This document shows, in pieces, positions 21,134 through 28,401 of a stretch of DNA of 64,000 nucleotides. The position numbers and the translations under genes were made by a program. Source of the DNA: Amycolatopsis sp. NBC_00345. Lineage in GTDB: Bacteria; Actinomycetota; Actinomycetes; Mycobacteriales; Pseudonocardiaceae. The stretch is from assembly GCF_036116635.1 (NCBI RefSeq), contig NZ_CP107995.1:6014001-6078000 (forward strand), written 5' to 3'. The notes below the pieces were generated by a model. The model saw only the letters and a list, made by a program, of their open reading frames with translations. It did not search any database and was not told where the DNA came from. Positions within the stretch are counted from its first letter, which is position 1, and every line of letters begins with the position of its first letter.

Positions 21134-22404
21134 CGCGAATCCCCTCCAATCGCGGTCATCGGCTGCTCCAGGAACTGGGCGTCGTAGGTGTTCTGGACGT
21201 GGGACAGCGCCGACATCAGCGTCGACGACGTGATCTTCCCCGGGCTCCGGCGCTCCACCACGTGCCGCAGCGGGAGCGAGCCGAGGTCGGACCAGCCGAG
21301 CCGGCCCTGGGGGTCGAGGTAGCTGCGGGCCTGCCCGGCGTTGTCCGGGTGCAGGCAGAACGGGACGTCGAGCAGGCCGCGCTTGAACGCGACCACGATC
21401 GCGCGGCCCAGGTCGGCGTGGCTGTTCAGCACGGCGTCGACGAGCGCGTACGCCTCGCGGTAGACCTGGTTGTCACTGTCTACTGTGGCCTTCGTGGTGA
21501 CGGATCGCGCGGTCGCACCCGCATGCTCCAGTGCCGAGACGTTCTCCGCGACGGTCGGAATCCGGTGTGCCTCCGCGACCGTCTTCACGATCAGCCGCTC
21601 CGAGCCTGTGCTCATGGCCAGCTCGGCCGCCTTGGCGAGCAGGCCGCGCGCGCCGTCCGGGGTGCGCGGGAACAGGCCCATGTACGCGTAGATGACCACG
21701 TGCCAGGTCGCCCCCGGCAGCAGCTCGGCGCACAGCCGGCGCAGCGCGGACACGGCCTCCTGGTCCTGCGTCATGTCGGTCTGCTGCGCGTAGCTCACCG
21801 AGATGCTGCGCAATCCCTTGCGGTAGAAGAACAACGCCTCCAGCACGCTCAGCGCCACCAGCTCGCTGGGCGGGCACAGCTGGCCCATCATGCAGCCACC
21901 GAACGTCTCCAGGTGCGGGCGCCCGGCCGGGTGCTCGGCGTCCATCAGCAGGTCGCAGCAGTGGGACCAGTTGCGCACGGCTTCGTCGAGCGGCGTGCGG
22001 CTGTAGGGCAGGCAGTAGGAGACAGGGCCGCCCTCGGTGGCGTGCAGGCCGGCGTCGATCATCGCGCGGAAGATGTCCGCGGGCCGCGCCGAGCCGTGGC
22101 GCACCTGGACCGGGAAGTCCGGGCCCTCGATGCCGTCGAGCATGCCCCGCGTGACCTCGGCGGGGTGGTTGACGATCGGGTAGCCGTTCAGCTTGATCCC
22201 GTTGCGCAGCGCGTGCGCCACGGAATCGGTGTCGCAGACGCGGGTGTAACTGTCGAGCGTGACGGTGCCGACGGTCACCGCGTCCGCCGCCTTGGTCGCG
22301 GCCAGCCCGGCCCGCATCACCGCAGGGTCGGCGAAGCCCAGCCGCGGCTGCACCACGAGTTCGCCGGCCGCGTGCCGGCTCGCGACGAACTCCTCGAAAC
22401 TCAT
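21130..22404 (-). CDS. Glutamate mutase E (large) subunit, 3-methylaspartate supply (VinI-like)
   Basis: A 424-aa protein of the methylaspartate mutase epsilon family, the TIM-barrel subunit that with the B12-binding S subunit isomerises L-glutamate to (2S,3S)-3-methylaspartate. Family hallmarks are visible: an N-terminal QPRxGF segment, the DSYTR and LNGYP motifs, and the VRHGSARP block. Outside glutamate fermenters and the ethylmalonyl-bypass relatives, this pair is known from natural-product clusters such as vicenistatin (VinI) and friulimicin. Position between the S subunit and the P450, with ATGA coupling on the P450 side, places it in the starter operon. A repeat-containing spacer separates it from the S subunit gene. 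The function is inferred from family plus the complete surrounding starter cassette. Confidence 0.92.
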   Translation of the reverse strand: MSFEEFVASRHAAGELVVQPRLGFADPAVMRAGLAATKAADAVTVGTVTLDSYTRVCDTDSVAHALRNGIKLNGYPIVNHPAEVTRGMLDGIEGPDFPVQVRHGSARPADIFRAMIDAGLHATEGGPVSYCLPYSRTPLDEAVRNWSHCCDLLMDAEHPAGRPHLETFGGCMMGQLCPPSELVALSVLEALFFYRKGLRSISVSYAQQTDMTQDQEAVSALRRLCAELLPGATWHVVIYAYMGLFPRTPDGARGLLAKAAELAMSTGSERLIVKTVAEAHRIPTVAENVSALEHAGATARSVTTKATVDSDNQVYREAYALVDAVLNSHADLGRAIVVAFKRGLLDVPFCLHPDNAGQARSYLDPQGRLGWSDLGSLPLRHVVERRSPGKITSSTLMSALSHVQNTYDAQFLEQPMTAIGGDSR

Positions 22405-22511
22405 GCTGCCCCCGCCGCCGCCGCACTTTGTGCCCTGAAGGCCACCTTCAGGGACCTACATGCCCTGAAGGTGGCCTTCAGGGCGCTTCGCGACACGTCG
22501 GCGGTACTCAT
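22401..22511 (-). other. Mini-ORF bridging the two mutase subunit genes
   Basis: A 36-codon frame starts at an ATG that overlaps the S-subunit stop (ATGA) and ends in a TGA that overlaps the E-subunit start (ATGA). Most of its coding sequence is the inverted repeat at 22432-22484, read as ALKATFR and LKVAFRA. It is too repeat-derived to be a functional protein with confidence. It could, however, carry ribosomes across the repeat and so keep the S and E subunits translationally coupled. CATGAGT occurs at both ends, which fits insertion at an original coupled junction. Confidence 0.5.
22432..22484. repeat. Perfect 22-bp inverted repeat, CCCTGAAGG type
   Basis: Two 22-bp arms (22432-22453 and 22463-22484) are exact reverse complements separated by 9 bp. 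Each arm is itself nearly palindromic (CCCTGAAGG, 3-4 bp, CCTTCAGGG). I associate dispersed copies of this CCTTCAGGG element with Amycolatopsis genomes; that is recollection, not a search. Here it lies inside an operon between cooperating subunit genes and could form a stable RNA hairpin affecting the relative expression of the E subunit. Confidence 0.85.
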
Positions 22512-22999
22512 GCCCCCTCCACCCGCGCCGGCAGCTGCGCACCGGCGCCGGGAAGCGCCGCCGCGAACCGCCGGAACGAAGCCGCCCCCTGATGGTCGTC
22601 GAACACCGCGTCGAACCCGGCCAGCAGCAGCTGCCCGGTCTCCTCCTCGGTGAGCGGACCACCGACGCCGAGCTTGCCGCCGATCACCACCGTGAGCCCG
22701 CGCAACTGCTCGAACGCCCGCAGCCGCTGGATCACCCGCAGCCCGTCCTGGTAACCGTGGCCGTTCACACTGCTCAGCACCAGCATCGCCGGGCGGCGGC
22801 TGAGGCACTCCGTCTCCAGCAGCTCGTCGGGCACGCAGGCGCCGAGGTTCACCACGTCGAAGCCCAGCTCGGCGACCAGCAGCTCCAGGTACACCAGGTT
22901 CCACGTGTGCGAATCCGAAGCCATGCTGCTGACGATCACCGTGCGCTGCTCCGGCGCGGCCGCGACACTTCCGCCGTAGGCGCGCATCTCCTCGCTCAC
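22508..22999 (-). CDS. Glutamate mutase S (cobalamin-binding) subunit (VinH-like)
   Basis: A 163-aa B12-binding Rossmann-type subunit. The GTG start overlaps the upstream decarboxylase stop as GTGA. The cobalamin site should read DxHxxG; here it is DSHTWN, so Asp and the axial-ligand His are kept but the Gly is Asn. The SSVNGHG segment matches the usual SxL-type loop, with Val at the Leu position, and IGGKLGVGG matches the GG motif that contacts the nucleotide tail. Length is slightly above the roughly 137 aa of clostridial GlmS, mostly from end extensions. With the E subunit it should form adenosylcobalamin-dependent glutamate mutase giving 3-methylaspartate for the starter unit. The altered Gly may be a lineage variant, since all neighbours look intact. 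Confidence 0.88.
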   Translation of the reverse strand: MSEEMRAYGGSVAAAPEQRTVIVSSMASDSHTWNLVYLELLVAELGFDVVNLGACVPDELLETECLSRRPAMLVLSSVNGHGYQDGLRVIQRLRAFEQLRGLTVVIGGKLGVGGPLTEEETGQLLLAGFDAVFDDHQGAASFRRFAAALPGAGAQLPARVEGA

Positions 23000-24210
23000 G
23001 GCGAGACCTCATAGGCCCGCTGGTAGTCCAAACGCGACACCGAGACGACGTCCCCGCCGCGTACGACGACCTCCGTCGGGGCCGGGCGGCCGAGGAAGCT
23101 GATCAGGCTGGCGGTGACGCCGTACGCGCCGACGTTCGGCACCGTCACGATGTCACCGGCCGCCAGCTCGGGCAGCTTGGCCGCCTTCGCCAGCGCGTCA
23201 CCGGGAGTACACAGTGGACCGACGAGGCTGCCGACCTGGAGGCCCTCGCCTTCGATGCCGACCGCGGCGGGCAGCAGCCGGCCGAGGCCGGACAGGCCGC
23301 CGAGCGTGTTGATCCCGGCGTCCAGGATGACGAACCGCTGGCCCCGGCTCTCCTTGACGTTCACCACGCCGGCCAGCAGCGAGCCGCTGGTGCCGGACAG
23401 GTAGCGGCCGGACTCGCAGGCCAGCTCCATCCCGCCGTCGCGCCACTCGGGCAGGTACAGGTCGAGCAGCACTTCCAGCCCGGCCCGCAGCTTCGGGTAG
23501 TCGGTGCGCGGGCCCGGCACGGCGTACGGCGAGGAGAAGCCGCCGCCGATGTCCAGGAACTCCAGCGGCAGCCCGACTTCCTGGCGCAGCTGCGCGGCCG
23601 ACTGGAGCACGAACTCGTACTCGCCGAGCAGGCTGTCCTCGTCCTTCGCGTTGCTCATGGTGAAGAAGTGCGCGCCGACGACGCGGGTGCCGGGCACCGC
23701 CTTCAGCGCGGGCATGAGCGAGGGCAGCGTCTCGGCGTCGATGCCGAACTGCGAGGGACGGCCCATCATCCGGATACCGCTGGACGCGTTGCCCTGCGTG
23801 GTGTTGACGCGCAGCAGGCAGGACGCCGTCACGCCGTGCTTTTCCGCCGCGGCGCCGACGTGCTGCAGGTCCGAAAGCGACTCGACGGAGAACAGCCGGA
23901 CACCGGCGGCGATCGCGTGCTCCAGCTCGCCGTCCGTCTTGCCGGGCCCGGTGTAGAGGATCTCGCCCGGGTCGAAGCCGGCGGCCAGCGCGTTCGCCAG
24001 CTCGCCGGTGGAGCTGATCTCCGCGCGGCAGCCACCGGCACGCAGTTCGCGGGCGATCTCCGGGTGCGGGTTGGCCTTCAGCGCGTAGTAGAGCTGGAAG
24101 CCCTCGGGCAGGAGGCCGAACAGCTGGTCGCGGGATTCGGCGACCACGTCGAGGTCGTAGACGTAGGTGGGCGTGCCGAACTTCTCGGCCAGCCCTGTGT
24201 AGTTGCTCAT
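22996..24210 (-). CDS. PLP-dependent fold-III decarboxylase acting on the beta-amino acid starter (VinO-like)
   Basis: A 404-aa enzyme of the diaminopimelate/ornithine decarboxylase (alanine-racemase fold) family. The PLP lysine lies in YYALKAN near residue 45, the glycine loop in LDIGGGFSSP, and the C-terminal catalytic Cys block in CTPGD. The ATG overlaps the stop of the adenylation gene (ATGA). In vicenistatin biosynthesis VinO removes the alpha-carboxylate of carrier-bound 3-methylaspartate to leave 3-aminoisobutyryl-carrier. The same role is inferred here because mutase, ligase and carrier genes are all present. A primary lysA role is unlikely given the operon, although the fold alone would not exclude it. 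Confidence 0.9.
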   Translation of the reverse strand: MSNYTGLAEKFGTPTYVYDLDVVAESRDQLFGLLPEGFQLYYALKANPHPEIARELRAGGCRAEISSTGELANALAAGFDPGEILYTGPGKTDGELEHAIAAGVRLFSVESLSDLQHVGAAAEKHGVTASCLLRVNTTQGNASSGIRMMGRPSQFGIDAETLPSLMPALKAVPGTRVVGAHFFTMSNAKDEDSLLGEYEFVLQSAAQLRQEVGLPLEFLDIGGGFSSPYAVPGPRTDYPKLRAGLEVLLDLYLPEWRDGGMELACESGRYLSGTSGSLLAGVVNVKESRGQRFVILDAGINTLGGLSGLGRLLPAAVGIEGEGLQVGSLVGPLCTPGDALAKAAKLPELAAGDIVTVPNVGAYGVTASLISFLGRPAPTEVVVRGGDVVSVSRLDYQRAYEVSP

Positions 24211-25673
24211 GCGCGGGCACCTTCCACCAGAAGCGCGAGTTCCTTCGTTGCGTTCTTGCCGTGCGCCGTGAGCGGGAACTCGTCGACGACGTGGCACAGC
24301 GACGGCACCTTCTGCGGTTCCAGCCGCTGGGCCAGCTCCCGCAGGACCGTGGTCGGCGGGAGGTCGCTCTCCACGCAGATCGCCAGGTCCCGCGTCTCGC
24401 TCGGCGGGATCGCGCCGGCCGCGCGCACCCCGGGGATGTCCATCGCCGCGGCCTCGATCTCCAAAGTGGACATCCGGATGCCCTTGCGCTTGAACATGTC
24501 GTCGCGGCGGCCTTCGAAGTAGAGGTAACCGTCGGCGTCCAGGCGGCCGTAGTCGCCGGTGTGCAGGCGGAGCCCGCCGGTGGCCTCGTCGGGGCGGAAC
24601 GCGCGGGCCGTCAGCTCCGGCGCGCGCCAGTAGCCGGGCATCACGTGCGGGCCGGCCGCCACGATCTCGCCGATGTCGCCGGCCGGCAGCTCGGTGCCGT
24701 CGGCCGCGAGGATGTGCACGGACGTGCCGGGCAGGGGCAGCCCGGACGCGCCGGGGCGTTCAGCGTCCTCTTCGGGAGGCATGATCGTGATCCGCTTGCA
24801 CTCGGTCTGGCCGAACTGGCGGACCACGCGGGCGCCCGGGAAAGCGTTGCGCAGCTTGGCGATGGTCGCGTCGGGCAGCGCGGCGCCGGTGTTGGTGAAC
24901 AGGCGCACGGGCGCGGCGCCGGCCGTGTCACGTTCGGCCAGCGTGGCGATCATCGTGGCGAGCGACGGGACGATGGGGACCACCGTGGCGCCGACCTCGC
25001 GCATCCGCTGCAGCAGCCGCAGGTCGGATTCCGCGTCGGCGAGCACGATCTCGCTGCGGCCGAGGGTGGCCAGCAGGACCTTGTAGAGGCCGTAGTCCCA
25101 GGACATCGGGAACCGGCAGAACACCACGTCGTCGCGGCGGTAGCCGAGCACGGCCTGGATCGCGCGGGCGGCGAAGGTGACCTGCCGGTGCGGGCCGATC
25201 ACGCCCTTGGGCGCGGCGGTGCTGCCGGAGGTGTAGATGAGCACGGCGACGTCGTCGGGCGTCACCTCGGTCGGCTCGGCCCGCTCGCCGGCGCGGAAGG
25301 CCGCGTCGACCTCGTTCCACAGTGGACCGAACTCGGCGGGCGTGAGCACCAGCTTCGGCTCGGCATTGGCCACCACGGAGTCGAAGTGGAACTTCTTCAT
25401 CGCCGGGTTGATCGGCACGAACACCGCGCCCCGCCGGGTGGTCCCGTAGAACAGGGCGACGAGCTCGCGGTTGGTCGGCAACTGCACGACCACGCGGTCC
25501 CCGTGCCCCACCCCGCGACGGGCGAGCACAGCCTCCACCGCCCGGCTCCACTCCGCGGCCTCCGCGTAGGTCCACTCGCCGGCCCGGTCGCGCACCGCCG
25601 TGGCCCCCGCCGCGTCGGCCACCGCCTCGTCCAGCAGGGAAAAGATCAGCGAACCACCAGGAGAATCGTTCAC
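24207..25673 (-). CDS. Beta-amino acid (3-methylaspartate) adenylation enzyme (VinN-like)
   Basis: A stand-alone acyl/aminoacyl-AMP ligase of about 488 aa. Core motifs are YTSGSTAAPKG (P-loop), QFGQTE (A5), TGDYGRLDADGY (A7) and the C-terminal lysine in TAHGKNATKE (A10). I prefer the GTG at 25673, preceded by GGGAG with 8-nt spacing; an ATG at 25688 is the alternative. It is the first gene of a coupled run (ligase, decarboxylase, mutase S, mutase E, P450). By homology of the whole set it should activate the beta-carboxyl of 3-methylaspartate and load it on the small carrier protein encoded at 30.1 kb. A related enzyme for aspartate or another beta-amino acid is possible in principle, but the linked mutase favours 3-methylaspartate. 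Confidence 0.9.
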   Translation of the reverse strand: MNDSPGGSLIFSLLDEAVADAAGATAVRDRAGEWTYAEAAEWSRAVEAVLARRGVGHGDRVVVQLPTNRELVALFYGTTRRGAVFVPINPAMKKFHFDSVVANAEPKLVLTPAEFGPLWNEVDAAFRAGERAEPTEVTPDDVAVLIYTSGSTAAPKGVIGPHRQVTFAARAIQAVLGYRRDDVVFCRFPMSWDYGLYKVLLATLGRSEIVLADAESDLRLLQRMREVGATVVPIVPSLATMIATLAERDTAGAAPVRLFTNTGAALPDATIAKLRNAFPGARVVRQFGQTECKRITIMPPEEDAERPGASGLPLPGTSVHILAADGTELPAGDIGEIVAAGPHVMPGYWRAPELTARAFRPDEATGGLRLHTGDYGRLDADGYLYFEGRRDDMFKRKGIRMSTLEIEAAAMDIPGVRAAGAIPPSETRDLAICVESDLPPTTVLRELAQRLEPQKVPSLCHVVDEFPLTAHGKNATKELALLVEGARA

Positions 25674-25752
25674 GACTGCCACTCCCATGTACTCGACGGG
25701 CCTGTCCCCGGATGACTGCGTGCCGCGGAAAACCCTCCCCCGACGTCGCAGA

Positions 25753-25799
25753 AAGCTAGCCGCGCCGCCTCGGGCGGTCACACCCCTAACGGCCCCTAA
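25753..25799 (-). promoter_or_regulatory. Direct-repeat operator and -10 box of the starter-unit operon
   Basis: Read on the minus strand, two TTAGGGG heptamers (25799-25793 and 25789-25783) are separated by 3 bp, giving a 10-bp period. They are followed by exactly 23 bp and then CTAGCTT (25759-25753), whose TAGCTT can serve as a -10 box. The untranslated leader to the GTG at 25673 would be about 70 nt. The same design precedes the thioesterase operon and, with three repeats, the aminopeptidase operon. Heptamers repeated once per helical turn next to the -35 region are typical of activator (SARP-like) sites. The protein that binds is not known. Confidence 0.7.
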
Positions 25800-25823
25800 C
25801 CGGCCGCCCGGGACGGCACGCGA

Positions 25824-25873
25824 AAAGGCCTGCCCCGCCCGGAAACCCAGGCAGAGCAGGCCTTTTCAGATCC
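25824..25873. terminator. Terminator hairpin, left copy of an identical 50-bp repeat
   Basis: An AAAAGGCCTGC arm pairs with GCAGGCCTTTT around a GC-rich loop, ending in a T run. It lies directly downstream of the stop of the unknown gene at 25918. These 50 bases are identical to 27759-27808. Confidence 0.85.
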
Positions 25874-25917
25874 GCTTTAGATCTCGGTCAGCCCACTGTG
25901 CGCACCAGACACGTTGG

Positions 25918-27672
25918 TCAGTTGGTCTGCGAGTTCTTCAGGTGCTTGCCGATGTACCCGACGTAGACCCGTCCAGTCCCGCGTGCGTCGTTGCAGTAGT
26001 AGAGCCGAGGACTGATAATCCCGAACTGCGCGATCTTGAAGTGGGCGCCCATAAAGATCTCTTTATCCGCGCTGAGCTGCACAGGCACAGGAAACATGCG
26101 CTCCGCACGCAGCTTCGCGTTCGAGCGGACAGTCGGGCTCTCATCTGCGGCGTGCCGGTTTGGGGAAGAGGCTCGGCACCCAGTCGGCGGACTGCCCAAG
26201 TATTGGTGGACACTACCCTCGAACTCACCTTGGGAGACAACCCGTGCGTAGTCATCGAGAACGCCGAAGACGTCCCAGATCTTTCCGGCCCAGGATCCAG
26301 TGTCATACTGATCGAGTTCCCGTAGCCGGTCGGCATCACCCGTGAACGACACTCGCTCCCACTGGGAGAGCATATCCACCAGCTGCTCGTAGTCCTGCGG
26401 CCGTCGTTCCGGGACATTTGCCGTGGCATCCCAAACCTCATCAGCGCGTCCGGCGCTGATCAGCAACCGCTGCAACCGTCTTACTTCCCCGGCCGCCGCA
26501 GCCTGAGCTTCCTCCGCGTCGGCGGCGTCGAACTGCGTGTCCTCCAGACGCCGTCGCACCTCAAGATGGTCCGCGCGTAACGCAGCCAACTCTGAGTCGT
26601 ACTCAGCAAGGCGGGCTTCGATCGCAGTGCGGGCAGCCTGTGCGCTGCGAGCAACTTCCGCAAGCACACCAAGTTCCATTACCCGTTCAGCAGTGACTTC
26701 CGGCCCGAGTATGAGGCCGAGCGCCACGGCGACCGGATCGCTGTACGGTTCGGCCACTGCTAACGGATCCTGCTGCAACGTCGGAGCAGTCGGCTGGTCG
26801 AGCGTGGCTACCAGGTTGGCATTGATGATCTGCGCGAAGACACGGTCGATCTTGGTGGCGGCAGCCGGCAACGGCGTGTCGAGCGCGGCCTCACGTGCAC
26901 GACGCCCCAGCATCCGGGCGAGCCGCCGAACAGGATCCGCGACGATTCGGTCCATTCCCAGCACCTTGTGCCGTCGACCGTCCTCCGCATCATCAGGTTC
27001 CACACCCGGCCGGAAGGTACGCACCGTCCATGGATCAATCCGGTGAGCAGGCCCGATCGCGTTGTTGAACTCGGTCGTCGCCTCTGGCGACAGGACGTAG
27101 CCGCCGGCAAGTCCCACACAGTCCTTGAGCAAGTCCCGAACATGTTCCAGCCACCTGCCGAACGGCAAGCTGGGGTCGGATCCAGCGACGAAGACCAGGC
27201 TGCGGCGACGGGGATCACAGACGGCATCGACCAGGTCAGCGACCTCGGACGTGACCTGCACCGGTCGCGCCTGGCCGTGGCGCACATCGTCGGTCGTGGC
27301 GTCCAGGACCTCGAGTAGCGACCGTGCTAGGTGAGGAATTGCCGCATCGATGTGGCTCGGTCCTTCCAGGTCGAGCCACAGCCATGGCTTGGCTCGCTGA
27401 TTCCCGGGCACGTCGACGGTCAGCTGGGTCCGCCAGGTCCCGACAGAACCAGCCTCCGTGATCGTCGCCCGAAATGACCTCGAACCGTCCGCCCTTTCAG
27501 ACTTCTCCAGTGCGCCATTGGCGTGCTCAGCAAGCGCGACCTCCTCGCCGAAACCGAGGGCGTCAGCATCAAGTCCTTTCCTGCGCAGCCACGAGTGCAA
27601 CTGTTCGAGAGCTAGCTTTTCGACCTCTTTGCGATCGTCATTCACCTCGACGAACAGCCGATAGTGCAGCAT
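25918..27672 (-). CDS. Unrecognised coiled-coil protein, less GC-rich, inserted in the cluster
   Basis: I do not recognise this protein of about 584-596 aa. I prefer the ATG at 27672, which follows AGAAGAAAG; ATGs at 27690 and 27708 are possible. Residues 1-130 look like an alpha/beta region (LHYRLFVEVNDDR, then a tryptophan-rich WLWLDLEG stretch). About 150-300 is a second globular part containing SLVFVAGSD. About 350-440 is alanine/glutamate/arginine-rich and strongly coiled-coil. The C-terminal 60 residues form a compact, aromatic, probably beta-rich tail ending in a VGYIGKHL segment. No signal peptide, transmembrane helix or nucleotide-binding P-loop is evident. Codon use is clearly less GC-biased than in neighbouring genes, and the gene is bounded by two identical 50-bp hairpins, which together suggest acquisition. 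It is monocistronic. A role in defence or cargo is speculation, as is any link to macrolactam biosynthesis. Confidence 0.8.
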   Translation of the reverse strand: MLHYRLFVEVNDDRKEVEKLALEQLHSWLRRKGLDADALGFGEEVALAEHANGALEKSERADGSRSFRATITEAGSVGTWRTQLTVDVPGNQRAKPWLWLDLEGPSHIDAAIPHLARSLLEVLDATTDDVRHGQARPVQVTSEVADLVDAVCDPRRRSLVFVAGSDPSLPFGRWLEHVRDLLKDCVGLAGGYVLSPEATTEFNNAIGPAHRIDPWTVRTFRPGVEPDDAEDGRRHKVLGMDRIVADPVRRLARMLGRRAREAALDTPLPAAATKIDRVFAQIINANLVATLDQPTAPTLQQDPLAVAEPYSDPVAVALGLILGPEVTAERVMELGVLAEVARSAQAARTAIEARLAEYDSELAALRADHLEVRRRLEDTQFDAADAEEAQAAAAGEVRRLQRLLISAGRADEVWDATANVPERRPQDYEQLVDMLSQWERVSFTGDADRLRELDQYDTGSWAGKIWDVFGVLDDYARVVSQGEFEGSVHQYLGSPPTGCRASSPNRHAADESPTVRSNAKLRAERMFPVPVQLSADKEIFMGAHFKIAQFGIISPRLYYCNDARGTGRVYVGYIGKHLKNSQTN

Positions 27673-27758
27673 GAGACTTTCTTCTGCCATGAATCCGCTC
27701 TGCTTCATGCCACTGTCAGTCTCGATCGCAACAGCTTCCGTTACAGATGCTCAACGGC

Positions 27759-27808
27759 AAAGGCCTGCCCCGCCCGGAAACCCAGGCAGAGCAGGCCTTT
27801 TCAGATCC
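27759..27808. terminator. Terminator hairpin, right copy of an identical 50-bp repeat
   Basis: The sequence is identical over 50 bases to 25824-25873. It sits downstream of the stop of the small membrane-protein gene at 27831 and could terminate transcription from either side. Together with the left copy it brackets the unknown gene as direct repeats. Confidence 0.85.
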
Positions 27809-27830
27809 ACTTCAGACGGCGGCCGGACGG

Positions 27831-28208
27831 CTACGCCGCATTGGAGCGCCGACGCCCGACGTGGTGCGCGATGGCGGCGGCGACGCTCACCGCGACAACG
27901 GCTCCGGTCGCGACCGGGCTCAGGAACTTCGACAGGCTCGGCGCACTGCTCGGCCCGATCAGCCACACCGCCAGCGGCACGACGTAGGCCGCGGTGAGCG
28001 CGCCGGTCCACCAGCGAAGGGCGCGCAGGCGGGCGTCTCGCAGGGTCCCGATCAGCACCACTGCGATCGGGAGGCCGGCCATCAGGGCGAACTGGCCGAG
28101 CACGAAAACGGGGACCAGCCAGGCCGCGATCAGCACGGTCAGCGAGGTGCGGCGGCCGGTCGGGCCGGCGGGGTTCACGCGGTCGACGGTCGGGGTGGCG
28201 GTGGTCAT
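27831..28208 (-). CDS. Small integral membrane protein of unknown function
   Basis: A 125-aa protein starting at the ATG at 28208, which has a GGAGCAG ribosome site 4-5 nt upstream. After a polar N-terminus of about 20 residues it has four hydrophobic segments (around 24-44, 46-56, 68-85 and 95-115), each long or adjacent enough to cross the membrane, with arginine-rich connecting loops (RDARLRALRWW) and an HHVGRRRSN tail. No family is recognised. It is a single-gene unit with its own upstream inverted repeats and a downstream terminator shared in sequence with its neighbour. It might be an accessory membrane protein of the cluster or a passenger; nothing in the sequence decides. Confidence 0.7.
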   Translation of the reverse strand: MTTATPTVDRVNPAGPTGRRTSLTVLIAAWLVPVFVLGQFALMAGLPIAVVLIGTLRDARLRALRWWTGALTAAYVVPLAVWLIGPSSAPSLSKFLSPVATGAVVAVSVAAAIAHHVGRRRSNAA

Positions 28209-28249
28209 CGTCTGCTCCTGCGGGTCGGTCGGCTGGCGCTTCTTGCGAT

Positions 28250-28313
28250 AGTTAGAAGCTATAACACTTCGTCCCGAGAGGCAATAGCCAAAGTGAGAAG
28301 TTCTAACTAGAAC
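28250..28313. promoter_or_regulatory. AT-rich inverted repeats upstream of the small membrane-protein gene
   Basis: AGTTAGAA at 28250-28257 and TTCTAACT at 28301-28308 are exact inverted repeats. Inside or beside them are GTTA-N7-TAAC (28251-28265) and GTTCT-N4-AGAAC (28300-28313). This A/T-rich island in a GC-rich genome lies 42-105 bp upstream of the ATG at 28208 and looks like a promoter with operator sites for a dimeric (MarR, PadR or TetR-like) regulator. No such regulator is adjacent. Confidence 0.5.
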
Positions 28314-28352
28314 GCTCACAAAGCTCGCCGACCAGGCAAAAGCGCCGAAAAG

Positions 28353-28389
28353 AGGCCTGCCCCGCCGGGAACCCCGGCGGAGCAGGCCT
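28353..28389. terminator. Terminator hairpin downstream of the alanine-type adenylation gene
   Basis: AGGCCTGC (28353-28360) pairs with GCAGGCCT (28382-28389), with an inner CCGCCGGG/CCCCGGCGG stem. It is a diverged relative of the two identical hairpins at 25.8 and 27.8 kb: the outer stem is kept while the inner stem has changed on both sides in a compensating way. It follows the stop at 28402. Confidence 0.75.
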
Positions 28390-28401
28390 TGCCGGACCAG
28401 C

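Noticed and set aside
22996..24210. The fold-III decarboxylase considered as primary-metabolism lysA
   Set aside because: It overlaps the starter adenylation and mutase genes in one operon and matches the decarboxylase position in vicenistatin-type cassettes.
25824..27808. The 50-bp direct repeats considered as transposon ends or attachment sites
   Set aside because: They are hairpin terminators located right after stop codons, and there is no transposase or integrase between them; insertion by recombination remains possible and is reported as a finding.
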